Of a stretch of DNA of 64,000 bases, positions 53,602 through 63,147 are shown piece after piece (the first letter of the stretch is position 1; every line of letters starts with the position of its first letter). Under the pieces are notes generated by a model. It had not been told where the DNA came from and ran no database searches. It was given only the letters and a program-made list of their open reading frames with translations. The DNA comes from Chryseobacterium sp. 7 (lineage in GTDB: Bacteria; Bacteroidota; Bacteroidia; Flavobacteriales; Weeksellaceae), in assembly GCF_003663845.1 (NCBI RefSeq), contig NZ_RCCA01000001.1:434001-498000 (forward strand), in the 5' to 3' direction. Made by a program: the position numbers and the translations under genes.

Positions 53602-54237
53602 ATGAAAACAAAAGAAGAATTAAAACTCTATTTTGAAAATGGAGATATCCCAAAACAGGAAGATTTTTGGGAATGGCAGAACTCATACTGGCATAAAGAC
53701 GAGAAAATTACCCAAAATTCTATTGAAAGCGTTGAAAAGGTAATACCATTTTTTACGAATGACAATGAACTTCTTGGTTCAGCATTGGTAATTACCATTC
53801 CATCTAACACAAAAAAAATCATTAATGGTGCTTATATCTTTTCAGGAATGTCTTACCAGATTGTGAAAGTAAATTTCAATGAGGGACTTGAAGTAATTGG
53901 TCCTTCTGCTTTTAATCAGCAAAACATTAAAAGCGTCCGAACACCCTCAACCCTTAAGATTATTGAAAACAATGCTTTTGGCCAACAAGCCAATATGACT
54001 AATGGATCTGATTCAATAGAAGAAATTATTTTAAATGAAGGTTTAATTAGTATTGGAGATTATGCTTTTAACTGCCCCAGAGCAACGGTTATAGAAACTT
54101 TATATATCCCAGATTCAGTAAAAACGGTGGGGCAAAGTTCATTTTCTCTTCCTTCTCTTAAGAGTGTTTCAGCACCTGCAGGATTAGATCTAAGTAAGGC
54201 AGGCATTCCGTCAACAGCTACAATCACCTATAGATAA
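53602..54237 (+). CDS. LRR (BspA-type) protein with shared N-terminal module, copy 3
   Basis: 211 residues. Module at 1-35, then diverged BspA-type repeats (VNFNEGLEVIGPSAFNQQNIKS, ILNEGLISIGDYAFNCP, LYIPDSVKTVGQSSFSLPSL). The C-terminal end SVSAPAGLDLSKAGIPSTATITYR parallels VSVKQGLDISNAGIPATATILYY of the sister copies, so the same cap is used. No signal peptide or membrane segment. The divergence in the repeats suggests different binding specificities. Confidence 0.85.
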   Translation: MKTKEELKLYFENGDIPKQEDFWEWQNSYWHKDEKITQNSIESVEKVIPFFTNDNELLGSALVITIPSNTKKIINGAYIFSGMSYQIVKVNFNEGLEVIGPSAFNQQNIKSVRTPSTLKIIENNAFGQQANMTNGSDSIEEIILNEGLISIGDYAFNCPRATVIETLYIPDSVKTVGQSSFSLPSLKSVSAPAGLDLSKAGIPSTATITYR

Positions 54238-54247
54238 ATTTAACAAC

Positions 54248-55006
54248 ATGAAAACAAAAGAAGAATTAAAGCTCTATTTTGAAAATGGAGATGTCCCCAG
54301 ACAGGAAGACTTTTGGGAATGGCAGAACTCATACTGGCATAAGGATGAGAAAATTTCTACACAAAAGGTTTCAGGACTGGAGAATGGTACATATAATATC
54401 ATTTACGCTGAAATGGATAAAGATAAAAATGCCTCAATGGAATTTTTTCTAAAAAGAAAAGTAATTGTACCACCGGGAACTTTAAGGATTCCCCAATATT
54501 TTACAATGGGCATAATGATAACAGATATACAAATACCTGACGGTATCGTAAGTATTGGAGAAAATGCTTTTTTAAGCTCACAACTTACTTCCATTACGAT
54601 CCCTAATACCGTTACTGAAATTCAGAAGCTTGCATTTGCAAGTAATAAACTCACCTCGCTCCGACTTCCTGAAAATCTATCTGCAATTGGTTACGGCGCA
54701 TTTTCAGGTAATGAAATTTCAGATTTGTTGCTCCCAAAGAAACTTAAAGTCATTGAAGAAGCTTTATTCAGCTCCAATAAACTTACTTCTGTAATCATTC
54801 CTGATGACGTTACTGAAATTAAAAATTATGCTTTCGGAAATAACCTTATTACATCTGTACATATTCCACAAAATGTTCTCAATATTGAGTCGGGGGCATT
54901 TTCAGGCAACAAACTAACAGAGGTTGTATTAGGAGAAAACACCAAATATCACATGTATTCTTTTGATCCTGAAGTTCAGGTAACCGGAGGGCAACTTATT
55001 AATTAA
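54248..55006 (+). CDS. LRR (BspA-type) protein with shared N-terminal module, copy 4
   Basis: 252 residues. Module at 1-35, then a longer and more regular run of LRR_5 repeats (QIPDGIVSIGENAFLSSQLTS, IPNTVTEIQKLAFASNKLTS, LPENLSAIGYGAFSGNEISD, and so on, about 23 residues each). The conserved C-terminal cap of copies 1-3 is lacking; the protein ends in YSFDPEVQVTGGQLIN. 10-nt spacing to the preceding gene and 12 nt to the next. Likely recognition protein. Confidence 0.85.
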   Translation: MKTKEELKLYFENGDVPRQEDFWEWQNSYWHKDEKISTQKVSGLENGTYNIIYAEMDKDKNASMEFFLKRKVIVPPGTLRIPQYFTMGIMITDIQIPDGIVSIGENAFLSSQLTSITIPNTVTEIQKLAFASNKLTSLRLPENLSAIGYGAFSGNEISDLLLPKKLKVIEEALFSSNKLTSVIIPDDVTEIKNYAFGNNLITSVHIPQNVLNIESGAFSGNKLTEVVLGENTKYHMYSFDPEVQVTGGQLIN

Positions 55007-55018
55007 AATTTTAACAAA

Positions 55019-57064
55019 ATGAAAACAAAACAGGAATTAAAAAAATATTTCGAAAACGGAGATATTCCAAAGCAGGAAGAATTTTGGGAATGGCAGGAGT
55101 CATACTGGCATAAAGACGAAAAACTTCCTTTAGAAAAAGTAGATTATGACTTTTCTAAAAAAGCAGATGTAAATGCATCCAACTTAAGCCCGCAAGATGC
55201 CCAACTATGGAAAAGTAAAATTGAAACCCCTACATCCATCCAGGCTCCTCAACTCAATGGAAATATTTTAACTGTATTTTATACAGGAGAAAATGGTGTT
55301 CAACAAAGTAAATCTGTGGATTTAGGAACTTTAGTCACCAATAATATTCATATTGACAGAGCTGAGTATGATGCCGCTCAGAACATCATCACCATTACTC
55401 AGAATGACGGATCTGCATTTCATATTAATCTTTCGGAATTCAGTATTATTCCTACTTCCAATGCTGACGGAAGCCTGACATTAGCTCAGGAAGGTCAGGA
55501 GAAAGTAATTTTGAAAAAAGTAGCACTTACGGGCAGCTATAATGATCTCTCTGATAAACCATCATTTAGTGGAAATGATAATTTGCAGAATGTTATTGAC
55601 AGAGGTAATGGAACAAATAACCCTATCATCTTCCAACCAGGCGAAGGCAGAGCGGGTGAAATCAATTTCAGTTCCAAAACCTATTCTTTATGGTTTGGAA
55701 ACATGAATACAGACCATACCGGAACCTACGGAGTTGGAATTGGATATAATACTTTACCAAAATTAACAACCGGGCAAAGTGATATTGCTATCGGAGGTTT
55801 TGCCGGAGCTAATGTAACAACTGGAGACTGGAACACTTTTGTAGGTGTAAACAGTGGTTCTCTTTTAACAACCGGAAGTTATAACGTAATGGTTGGAACT
55901 GAAGCTGGTAAAAATTCAACAACAGCTCTAGGATGTACTTACGTGGGAGATGAAGCGGGTGTTAAAAACATTGATGGTAAGTACAATACCACATTAGGAA
56001 TAGGTGCCGGATACTGGCTGACTCATGGGGTTCAGAATACGTTTCTTGGAGCTTTTGCTGGTCAGAATTACGGAAAAGTGACTACTTCCGGTGCATGGGG
56101 TTCCAATACATTTATCGGATATAATGCTGCTTCAACCACTCATGCAATGGGGGTCTGGGGAGATAACAATGTCGTTATTGGCTGTAACGCTCCATTAGGA
56201 GGTTCCACATTCAATAAGTTGGTTATTGAATCCAATCCGGTAGCAAGACGTCATGATTTCGTTACACCATTAATTGGAGGAGACTTCGCCGCAAGAACAC
56301 TGGATTTTGATGCTGTAGTTTCAGCAAAAAGAACTCCTTTGGCAGACAGTTCTTATACAAAAGTAGCAGTGATGAATGACGGTAATGTATTTGGATATAA
56401 AAATATATCAGACTTTACCGATTTTGTTCCGCTTGTGGGAACGGAATCTACTAAACCTATCAAAGGGGATCTTGTCTTTGATAATACAAATGGAAATAGG
56501 GAATTAAAAGGAGCTGCGTATGGATCATACATTTCCTTCCTTGATGACGGAGTAGTTGAAATCAATAATAAATACAATGCAGGCAGTAATGTAAGAATCT
56601 CTGGAATTGACTTTGTGGGAACATCATATGGCTCTTCGGGAATGATTGGATCTTTCTATTATGGAGATTCATATCAGGAAAATTCTTTTATTCAAAAGAA
56701 ATATGCAGACAAACAGCATTCTTATACTACGAAAGAAGAAAAAACGGGAGGAATTTGGATCAACAATAAACCAGTTTATAAAAAGACATTATTCCTTGAT
56801 CAGATTCCAAGAACAGGAGAACTTCCGATTGACAAAATTTTTGAAGATGTTGAAGTGATTGTCTCCAATCAGATGTTTACAGAATGGTATGCAATAGATG
56901 TAGCATTTGCAGGAAACCAATGGATGACGAAAGCTTTCATTACACTTGAAAACAAAAAAGTAAGATTTGAACTGGCAGGAGTTCTAGATTATGATTACTC
57001 TCTGATCAATTCATTTGCTCTAACACTTGAATACACCAAAAAAAATGACAGTCCTGTATACTAA
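55019..57064 (+). CDS. Tail-fibre-like protein with shared N-terminal module
   Basis: 681 residues. The module at 1-35 is followed by DYDFSKKADVNASNLSPQD, a Bacteroidota tail-protein-like linker, then glycine-rich beta repeats at about 238-368 (IAIGGFAGANVTTGDWNTFVG, LLTTGSYNVMVGTEAGKNS) of the kind that form trimeric beta-solenoids in phage fibres and adhesins. The C-terminal part has GGIWINNKPVYKKTL, a motif common at the ends of tail-fibre proteins. No signal peptide. It is the fifth and longest module-bearing gene and suggests that the module attaches proteins to a common particle or complex. Confidence 0.82.
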   Translation: MKTKQELKKYFENGDIPKQEEFWEWQESYWHKDEKLPLEKVDYDFSKKADVNASNLSPQDAQLWKSKIETPTSIQAPQLNGNILTVFYTGENGVQQSKSVDLGTLVTNNIHIDRAEYDAAQNIITITQNDGSAFHINLSEFSIIPTSNADGSLTLAQEGQEKVILKKVALTGSYNDLSDKPSFSGNDNLQNVIDRGNGTNNPIIFQPGEGRAGEINFSSKTYSLWFGNMNTDHTGTYGVGIGYNTLPKLTTGQSDIAIGGFAGANVTTGDWNTFVGVNSGSLLTTGSYNVMVGTEAGKNSTTALGCTYVGDEAGVKNIDGKYNTTLGIGAGYWLTHGVQNTFLGAFAGQNYGKVTTSGAWGSNTFIGYNAASTTHAMGVWGDNNVVIGCNAPLGGSTFNKLVIESNPVARRHDFVTPLIGGDFAARTLDFDAVVSAKRTPLADSSYTKVAVMNDGNVFGYKNISDFTDFVPLVGTESTKPIKGDLVFDNTNGNRELKGAAYGSYISFLDDGVVEINNKYNAGSNVRISGIDFVGTSYGSSGMIGSFYYGDSYQENSFIQKKYADKQHSYTTKEEKTGGIWINNKPVYKKTLFLDQIPRTGELPIDKIFEDVEVIVSNQMFTEWYAIDVAFAGNQWMTKAFITLENKKVRFELAGVLDYDYSLINSFALTLEYTKKNDSPVY

Positions 57065-57117
57065 CAGCTCAGCAATTAAGAAAAAACTAAACACACAACA
57101 AAAACAAAATATTAAAA

Positions 57118-60100
57118 ATGGCAACAAACGAAACAAATAATAGCGCACCACAAACCTTATTCAGATTTGTAAGCTTAAGAAACCCTGAATTAACAGAAAC
57201 TAAAAAAGTTAATCTTGGATTCATTCACAGACCGTCACAGCTTACAACCTCTTTTGATACAGCAATTAACCCGGCAAGTACAGCTTTAGAAAAATTCCAG
57301 GCATTGGAACGAGCTGCAAAATCTTTCAATCCGGTTGGCTATCAAAGCGAAATTGAAATTGAAGGTGGCCCTCTTTCCGAAGCGCTAAAAATCGGAAGAA
57401 AAATTGCAAAAAAAGAAGTAATTTCTGTAGCAGATGAAATTACAGCTAAAAATTTATATAATAGCAACGCTATCCAATCCAAAATGGGTGAGGTTTGGGA
57501 TAATCTTATTTATCAGACTGTTACCCAGGAGAATTTCTATGTAAAAGAAGCATTAGTTCATATTTTAAGAGCACTTCACTTTGGATATGTTGCTGATTTA
57601 CCTTCCACACCGGAACTAGTAAAAATCAATGGTGAAGATCTCAAAGCCAAAGCATTGGAAGCAAGAGTTGTTTTACCAATGAAGCTTTTTGGAGATGGAT
57701 ATGAAGGAGAAGGTACTCCATCAAACCCTTCAGGAAATGCTTTTCAGGTGAATATCTCTAAAATTGGAGAAGGAATTATCAATGGTACTGCACCCCTTTC
57801 ATTTTCAGTACAGCAGCAATTAAAAGCAGAAGGAGAAAGAATCTCAGAACTTTCTTATCTTACTTTTGAGAAAGATGGCCTGTTACAGCTAAGAGCTGAA
57901 TTGGAAGCCACTCAGAAGTTATTCTATACATTAAGAGCAAAAGCATATGATGCCGCTTACAGACAATACATGGATACCCATCAGGCAGATATTGAGAGAT
58001 ACAATACCTTGCAGGAAAGTGTTAAAGCCCAAATTGCAAAAGGAGGTTTAACGCAGGAACAGATTGATGCTCTATACGCTTCATTGGAAGCCTTAAAAGT
58101 TCCGCCATTCAAGTTTGAATATAAAAATGAAATTAATTTCGGAGATCTGAAAGAAAAACTTTCACTGGACTCTTTCAAATTATTTGTCAATATTTTCACA
58201 AAAGTAACAAGCGAAGAAAAGCCTGAAACCGGGTTGGATTTCTCAACAATTACCATATTGAGTGACAGAAAACTACAGTTAGGAACTATTGAAGTTTCCA
58301 TTACTGACGAGTTTGATACTTTCCCGGAAATTTTTGAAAAACTGGATGAAGAAACCACTTCAACAGTTCAGTCTTTATTCCAGAAATCACCAGCTCCAGA
58401 GCAGACGTATGCAAGTGTAGGAGGAGTATTGGTACCCGTTGTTTCTTCTTACAGCGCTTCATCCAGAGTTGTTCCAAGATCATACTATCTGAAAACATCA
58501 TATGAGCCCATCTATTCGAGAATGCCGGCTACAGCCACCTTCTATTATCAGGCTGAAAGCAATGCCTGGGGAGCTGCTTCTGTAAGAATTAACGCCAGCA
58601 CAGATTTTGGAATGTTTGAAGAAAGCTTCTCCAATATTGAAGTGGTAGACGGAAAAGTGGCATTACCGCTGTTCTTGGTTGATAAATTTGGTAAGTTCAT
58701 CAGATCTATGGACATCAAAGTTTATTTTAATAACGGAAAAGAAGCTTCATTAAGCCTTTCTGAAATTGAAATCAACAGAACTTTCACAGGAATCCTATAT
58801 ACCGAAGAAACAAAAGATGAAACTGAAAATCCATCTGAAGGAAACGGCGGTTACAAACCAGGAACATTCATTCCTAAACATTTTGGAGTAAAAAGACTGG
58901 GTATTGCAGATTATTTAAAAGTTGTTCAGACAACGCACGCCTATGTTCCGGGTGAGGTAACTCATATCGAAAACATTATGGCGAAAGAGTTTAAGCAAAA
59001 ATCAACCCGTAGGTTGAGAAGAAGTGAAATTCAAACCACAACTTCCAAGTCAACGGAAAGAGAAACGCTAAGTGATACTACAACTACAACCAGAAATGAC
59101 ATGCAGTCTGAAGTTGCGAACGTTATCCAGCAGGATATCAATACAGAAGCACATTTCAGATATGGAGGCATGGGTAAATCTTTCGAAGTGGGAGGAAGCT
59201 TTGCCGCCAGAAACTCTAAAGAAAACAGTACCAGACAGGCTATTTCGAAATCTCAGGAAATTACAGAAAAAGCTACGGAAAGAATCCTTACCAAAGTAGC
59301 CGAAGAAAGAATTGAAAAAATCATTGAAGAGTTTGAAGAAAACAATGCTCATGGTTTTGATAACAGAAACGGTAATAAACATGTAGTGGGAGTTTACAGA
59401 TGGGTAGATAAGAAAATGAAAAACCAGATCTTCAATTATGGTAAACGTACTATGTTTGAATTCATGGTTCCTGAACCGGCAAGACTTCACACTCTGGCAA
59501 CAGCCGCTTCGAAATCTGATACATTAACGCCACCTTTAGATCCGAGAACAGTTACCGGAGAATGGAATATGCCAAGCGCCCAAAAAGCGACTCAGCTGCA
59601 AATTGAATACTGGGCAAATTATTATAATGTAAAACTTACAGAGCAGCCGAAATCCCCTATCAATCTTATTCTTGGAAAACAATGGGAAAAAGTAGACGGA
59701 AACGGAGAATTCAGACACAGACAAATTGATATCCCTGATAACTATGAAGCAAGTGCTGTAAAAATGTTCTATGGGTTCGAAAGAGATTCTAGAGGTAAAA
59801 GTGTTTTATACAGCAGCAATTTTGCAGGAGGTACAGTAGCTTTAGAAAACTGGAATCCTTCTATTGACAGTACAGCTTACTTTACACCACAAAACGTAAC
59901 CGGTTCTTATGATTTCGTTTACAGATGTGAAAATATCGACTCTGTCAACATCGCATTCGAAATTACCTGTAAACTTTCTGCAGCGTACATGTCATCATGG
60001 TTCTTAGAAAACTTTACAGCCATTATCAAAGCTTACGATGAAGCTTATGCCATCTTCTTGGAGAAAAAAGCAGAAATAGAGAAAAAAGCGAAGGAAGAGG

Positions 60101-60903
60101 AAGAACAGAATAAAGAAAAGCTTAACTCAAGCAACTTTTACCGTAACATGGAATCTGTTATCCTGAAACATAACTGTATTGCTTATCTATTACAGGATTA
60201 TGCTTCACTGGGGAAAAACTTTACCAACGGAGCAGAAAGAATGCAGGATTTCAGTATTGTATTAGGTGAAGATCTGGAACAATACACGGCATTGGCAAAA
60301 TTCATGGAACAAGCCTTTGAATGGAGCATTATGGATTATACCTTCTATCCTTACTATTGGGGAGATAAAGCAAAATGGCAGGATATGTATCTGTCTCAAA
60401 GTACAGATCCTTTGTTCAGAAACTTCCTTCAGGCAGGTATGGCCAGAGTAATTGTAACCGTTAAACCAGGATTCGAAGATGCTGTACAATTCTTCATGTC
60501 TACCGGAAGAATCTGGAACGGAGGTGAAGTACCTGTAATCGGAGATCCAATGTACTTGAGTATTGTTGACGAAATGCGTGAACCTGTAGGAATAAAACAA
60601 GGAAAAGCATGGATCACTGTACTTCCTACTTCTCTGAATATCTTACAGGAAGACTCAGCCGGATTAAAGACATCCACAGCATTACCATTTACAAAGGAAA
60701 ACCCTGAAGATTTCGAAGTTCCTTCAGATGTAGTTATAGAAACTGAATTTTCTATTGTTGACTCTAAATTAAATTCAGGAGACGATAAGTTTGTAGATAA
60801 AATCGAGCTTAACAACGGATTCCTTGAGCTGACAACAGATGATAATCCTAAAGAAGTTATTGCTTCATTACCATTATCTGAATTAAAGCAGGCATTGCAA
60901 TAA
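57118..60903 (+). CDS. Giant conserved protein of unknown function (1261 aa)
   Basis: No signal peptide, no transmembrane helices. A mostly helical N-terminal half is followed by a conserved-looking core: GVKRLGIADYLKVVQ and VPGEVTHIENIMAKEF at about 600-625, a Ser/Thr/Arg-rich helical stretch to about 680, and YRWVDKKMKNQIFNYGKR and EFMVPEPARLH at about 760-790. A short charged coiled coil lies at about 980-1005. Its size and position after the fibre gene suit a structural scaffold or delivery protein of a particle. I recognise no named family. A terminator follows. Confidence 0.75.
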   Translation: MATNETNNSAPQTLFRFVSLRNPELTETKKVNLGFIHRPSQLTTSFDTAINPASTALEKFQALERAAKSFNPVGYQSEIEIEGGPLSEALKIGRKIAKKEVISVADEITAKNLYNSNAIQSKMGEVWDNLIYQTVTQENFYVKEALVHILRALHFGYVADLPSTPELVKINGEDLKAKALEARVVLPMKLFGDGYEGEGTPSNPSGNAFQVNISKIGEGIINGTAPLSFSVQQQLKAEGERISELSYLTFEKDGLLQLRAELEATQKLFYTLRAKAYDAAYRQYMDTHQADIERYNTLQESVKAQIAKGGLTQEQIDALYASLEALKVPPFKFEYKNEINFGDLKEKLSLDSFKLFVNIFTKVTSEEKPETGLDFSTITILSDRKLQLGTIEVSITDEFDTFPEIFEKLDEETTSTVQSLFQKSPAPEQTYASVGGVLVPVVSSYSASSRVVPRSYYLKTSYEPIYSRMPATATFYYQAESNAWGAASVRINASTDFGMFEESFSNIEVVDGKVALPLFLVDKFGKFIRSMDIKVYFNNGKEASLSLSEIEINRTFTGILYTEETKDETENPSEGNGGYKPGTFIPKHFGVKRLGIADYLKVVQTTHAYVPGEVTHIENIMAKEFKQKSTRRLRRSEIQTTTSKSTERETLSDTTTTTRNDMQSEVANVIQQDINTEAHFRYGGMGKSFEVGGSFAARNSKENSTRQAISKSQEITEKATERILTKVAEERIEKIIEEFEENNAHGFDNRNGNKHVVGVYRWVDKKMKNQIFNYGKRTMFEFMVPEPARLHTLATAASKSDTLTPPLDPRTVTGEWNMPSAQKATQLQIEYWANYYNVKLTEQPKSPINLILGKQWEKVDGNGEFRHRQIDIPDNYEASAVKMFYGFERDSRGKSVLYSSNFAGGTVALENWNPSIDSTAYFTPQNVTGSYDFVYRCENIDSVNIAFEITCKLSAAYMSSWFLENFTAIIKAYDEAYAIFLEKKAEIEKKAKEEEEQNKEKLNSSNFYRNMESVILKHNCIAYLLQDYASLGKNFTNGAERMQDFSIVLGEDLEQYTALAKFMEQAFEWSIMDYTFYPYYWGDKAKWQDMYLSQSTDPLFRNFLQAGMARVIVTVKPGFEDAVQFFMSTGRIWNGGEVPVIGDPMYLSIVDEMREPVGIKQGKAWITVLPTSLNILQEDSAGLKTSTALPFTKENPEDFEVPSDVVIETEFSIVDSKLNSGDDKFVDKIELNNGFLELTTDDNPKEVIASLPLSELKQALQ

Positions 60904-60925
60904 TTCTGTTGAATCATACTTCATG

Positions 60926-60948
60926 AGGCAGAGTATTTTACTCTGCCT
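60926..60948 (+). terminator. Terminator after the giant gene
   Basis: AGGCAGAGTA (60926-60935) pairs with TACTCTGCCT (60939-60948) around TTT, followed by TTTTTTATT. It ends the site 5 transcript; the toxin gene 29 nt further on would need read-through or a promoter not visible to me. Confidence 0.85.
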
Positions 60949-60976
60949 TTTTTATTAATCTTTAAAATTATTAAAA

Positions 60977-63145
60977 ATGAAAAACACAGAATATAAAGAT
61001 GTATTTGATGTTGGTGAAGAAGCATGGTCGATGGATAATAAATTTTCATTTCCTTCAATGCAAAATGCTTTTACCATAGGTGAAAATATCCGAGGGATGA
61101 ATAATGTAAGCCCACTGGCAACGGTAAAGCTTTTCAATCAATCAACTGAAGATATACTTAAAAAATATTATCCGGATGGAAATATCTCCGCCAATGGCAA
61201 TACCAATATTATAGAAGATATAAATATTACTGTTAAAAATAAATATAAATTCAGCACCTATAATTATTATTTTGACAATAACAGGAACTCAAAATATGGA
61301 GATGAAGGAGATCTTCTGGCTTTTAAATTATTATTATTTGTTTCAAATGATGGAAATAAGGTTAGAGAATGTTATGAAATTGTACAGCCCAAAGATGATG
61401 AAGTCATTTTATTCCTGGAAAGTGATTCAGGAGAGTTAAGCAAAGATGTTTTATTTGGTAAAATGTCTGCAAAAGTCCGAAAACAATTTACTGATGATCA
61501 GGGTAATCTTAAAAGTAATCTCTTCGATAATGAGATTATGAAAGCTGTATTAAAAAATACAGATAGTGTAAATCAGGAAATTGTAGAAGAATTAATGAAG
61601 AATGGCTACATCAAAGAAAGTAAAATAAAAAGCGGATTCTTTAGCCTTTTAAGATATGTTATGTTGGGAGTTTCCGCTCCTGCCAAAGCATTAGGCTGGG
61701 TATTAAAGAAACTTGGAGAAGGTGTCGACTTTTTAAAAATTTCAGATAATTTCTGGGATACAGAGATTGAAGGTTATTTTTTCAAAAAAGATAAGTTAAC
61801 AGAAGCATTTACAATTCCAACAGAAAAATTAAAATATTTACGCAATCTTTTCACCGATAAAAAAGGATTCGATCTTGCTGATCTTACTCCAAAATTTTTA
61901 GATGATTTGATTATCGATCAGCTAGATAGCATTGAAAAATTTATAATCAAATATAATACCTATGTAAAACAACAAATAGAAAAATTCTTCGAACCATCTG
62001 ACTCACTAGCAGGGTCTTTAAAAGAGAATTTGACTGAAAACATTGCTTTACTTTGTGGAATATGGAACGGCTTGGTAGACTTTGTTGCTTCTACTCTTAA
62101 ATTCTTTGGAGGTTTATTAGAAGCACCTTTTGACATTAGCAAAGATTTTCAACATACTTTAGAAATGATTGATAATTTCTGGGATATGCTGGATATGACA
62201 CTATTTGAAAATCTATGGGAAGCCATAAAAGAAGGTGTAAAAAAAATCAAAGAATATCTTACCAGTAAAGACGGTAATGATTTGAATTGGGTTAGAATTA
62301 ATTATGCGGCAGGTTTTACCATTTCATTTATAGGTACGTTTTTTATCCCGATAGCAGATATAGCAAAAGTATCTGAAGTTGGAAAAATGGGAGAGATCCT
62401 TGCAAAAATTAATTCTGAAATTGGAAAAACAATCTCTCAAACTACTAAATTTGTAAAAATCCAAACTGCTGAAGCTTATCAAAAAGTAAGCAAAGCCCTA
62501 GAAGATCTCATACTTCTGATTAAAGAAGGAGGAAAGAAATTACAGGATTTTGTAAATAACCTTTGGAAAAAAATCGCAGATTGGTTTTCAAATAATAAAA
62601 AGCTACTTCTTTATGAAGGTGCAGGGAACGAGATCAGAAGTACCTTAGCAAAAGTAGTGGATATAGCGTCTGATATTGCACCTTTGAAAATATCACAGTA
62701 TGAAAAACAAATTTTTGATTTACCTACTGAATGGGCTGGAATGATAACGAAGGAAGGAGAAATAATTAATAATATAACTAGCAATAGCAGAAAAGCAGTT
62801 GATCTTATTGCTAAATATGGAAAAAAACTACAAGGAGCAATAGTAACTCATAACCATCCTAGAGGCAATAGTTTAAGTACAAGTGATATTAGGATGTTCA
62901 TGTTTGAGGGAATTAAAGAGTTAAGAGCAGTCGCCGGAACAGATGGTAGTGTATTTGCACTAAGGAATATCGGTGAAAAATTAACAATTTCCGAAATTGC
63001 AACTATTCAAAAAAATATTGTAAAAGCACTTCAACCAAGTGGTGCCGGAATTAAAGATAATGCCTTAGATGTTGCTGATGCCTATATTAAAGAACTTATG
63101 AAACATGAAGGACGTTTTGAATATATTCATTATAAAAAATTATAA
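60977..63145 (+). CDS. Putative polymorphic toxin with C-terminal JAMM/JAB-like domain
   Basis: 722 residues. The N-terminal 440 residues are of unknown type with amphipathic helices; a hydrophobic segment at about 445-465 (GFTISFIGTFFIPIADIA) could insert in a membrane. The last 130 residues resemble a JAB/RadC-like metalloprotease: THNHPRGNSLSTSD gives His625, His627, Ser634 and Asp637, the HxH...SxxD zinc pattern. A downstream small gene begins 2 nt after the stop, the usual toxin-immunity layout. Base composition is more AT-rich than the genes before it. The toxic role is inferred. Confidence 0.65.
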   Translation: MKNTEYKDVFDVGEEAWSMDNKFSFPSMQNAFTIGENIRGMNNVSPLATVKLFNQSTEDILKKYYPDGNISANGNTNIIEDINITVKNKYKFSTYNYYFDNNRNSKYGDEGDLLAFKLLLFVSNDGNKVRECYEIVQPKDDEVILFLESDSGELSKDVLFGKMSAKVRKQFTDDQGNLKSNLFDNEIMKAVLKNTDSVNQEIVEELMKNGYIKESKIKSGFFSLLRYVMLGVSAPAKALGWVLKKLGEGVDFLKISDNFWDTEIEGYFFKKDKLTEAFTIPTEKLKYLRNLFTDKKGFDLADLTPKFLDDLIIDQLDSIEKFIIKYNTYVKQQIEKFFEPSDSLAGSLKENLTENIALLCGIWNGLVDFVASTLKFFGGLLEAPFDISKDFQHTLEMIDNFWDMLDMTLFENLWEAIKEGVKKIKEYLTSKDGNDLNWVRINYAAGFTISFIGTFFIPIADIAKVSEVGKMGEILAKINSEIGKTISQTTKFVKIQTAEAYQKVSKALEDLILLIKEGGKKLQDFVNNLWKKIADWFSNNKKLLLYEGAGNEIRSTLAKVVDIASDIAPLKISQYEKQIFDLPTEWAGMITKEGEIINNITSNSRKAVDLIAKYGKKLQGAIVTHNHPRGNSLSTSDIRMFMFEGIKELRAVAGTDGSVFALRNIGEKLTISEIATIQKNIVKALQPSGAGIKDNALDVADAYIKELMKHEGRFEYIHYKKL

Positions 63146-63147
63146 TT

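Larger units (their letters stand above)
52300..55125 (+). repeat. Five near-identical ~105-bp coding repeats (shared N-terminal module)
   Basis: Copies begin at 52300, 52961, 53602, 54248 and 55019, each at the ATG of a gene. Each encodes about 35 residues containing ENGDIPKQEDFWEWQ and SYWHKDEK. DNA identity between copies is very high, far above that of the parts that follow, so the module is kept uniform by recombination or strong selection while the rest diverges. Confidence 0.9.

Noticed and set aside
52300..55125. CRISPR or simple tandem repeat array
   Set aside because: The repeats are coding starts of successive genes, about 105 bp long and spaced by whole genes of unequal length.
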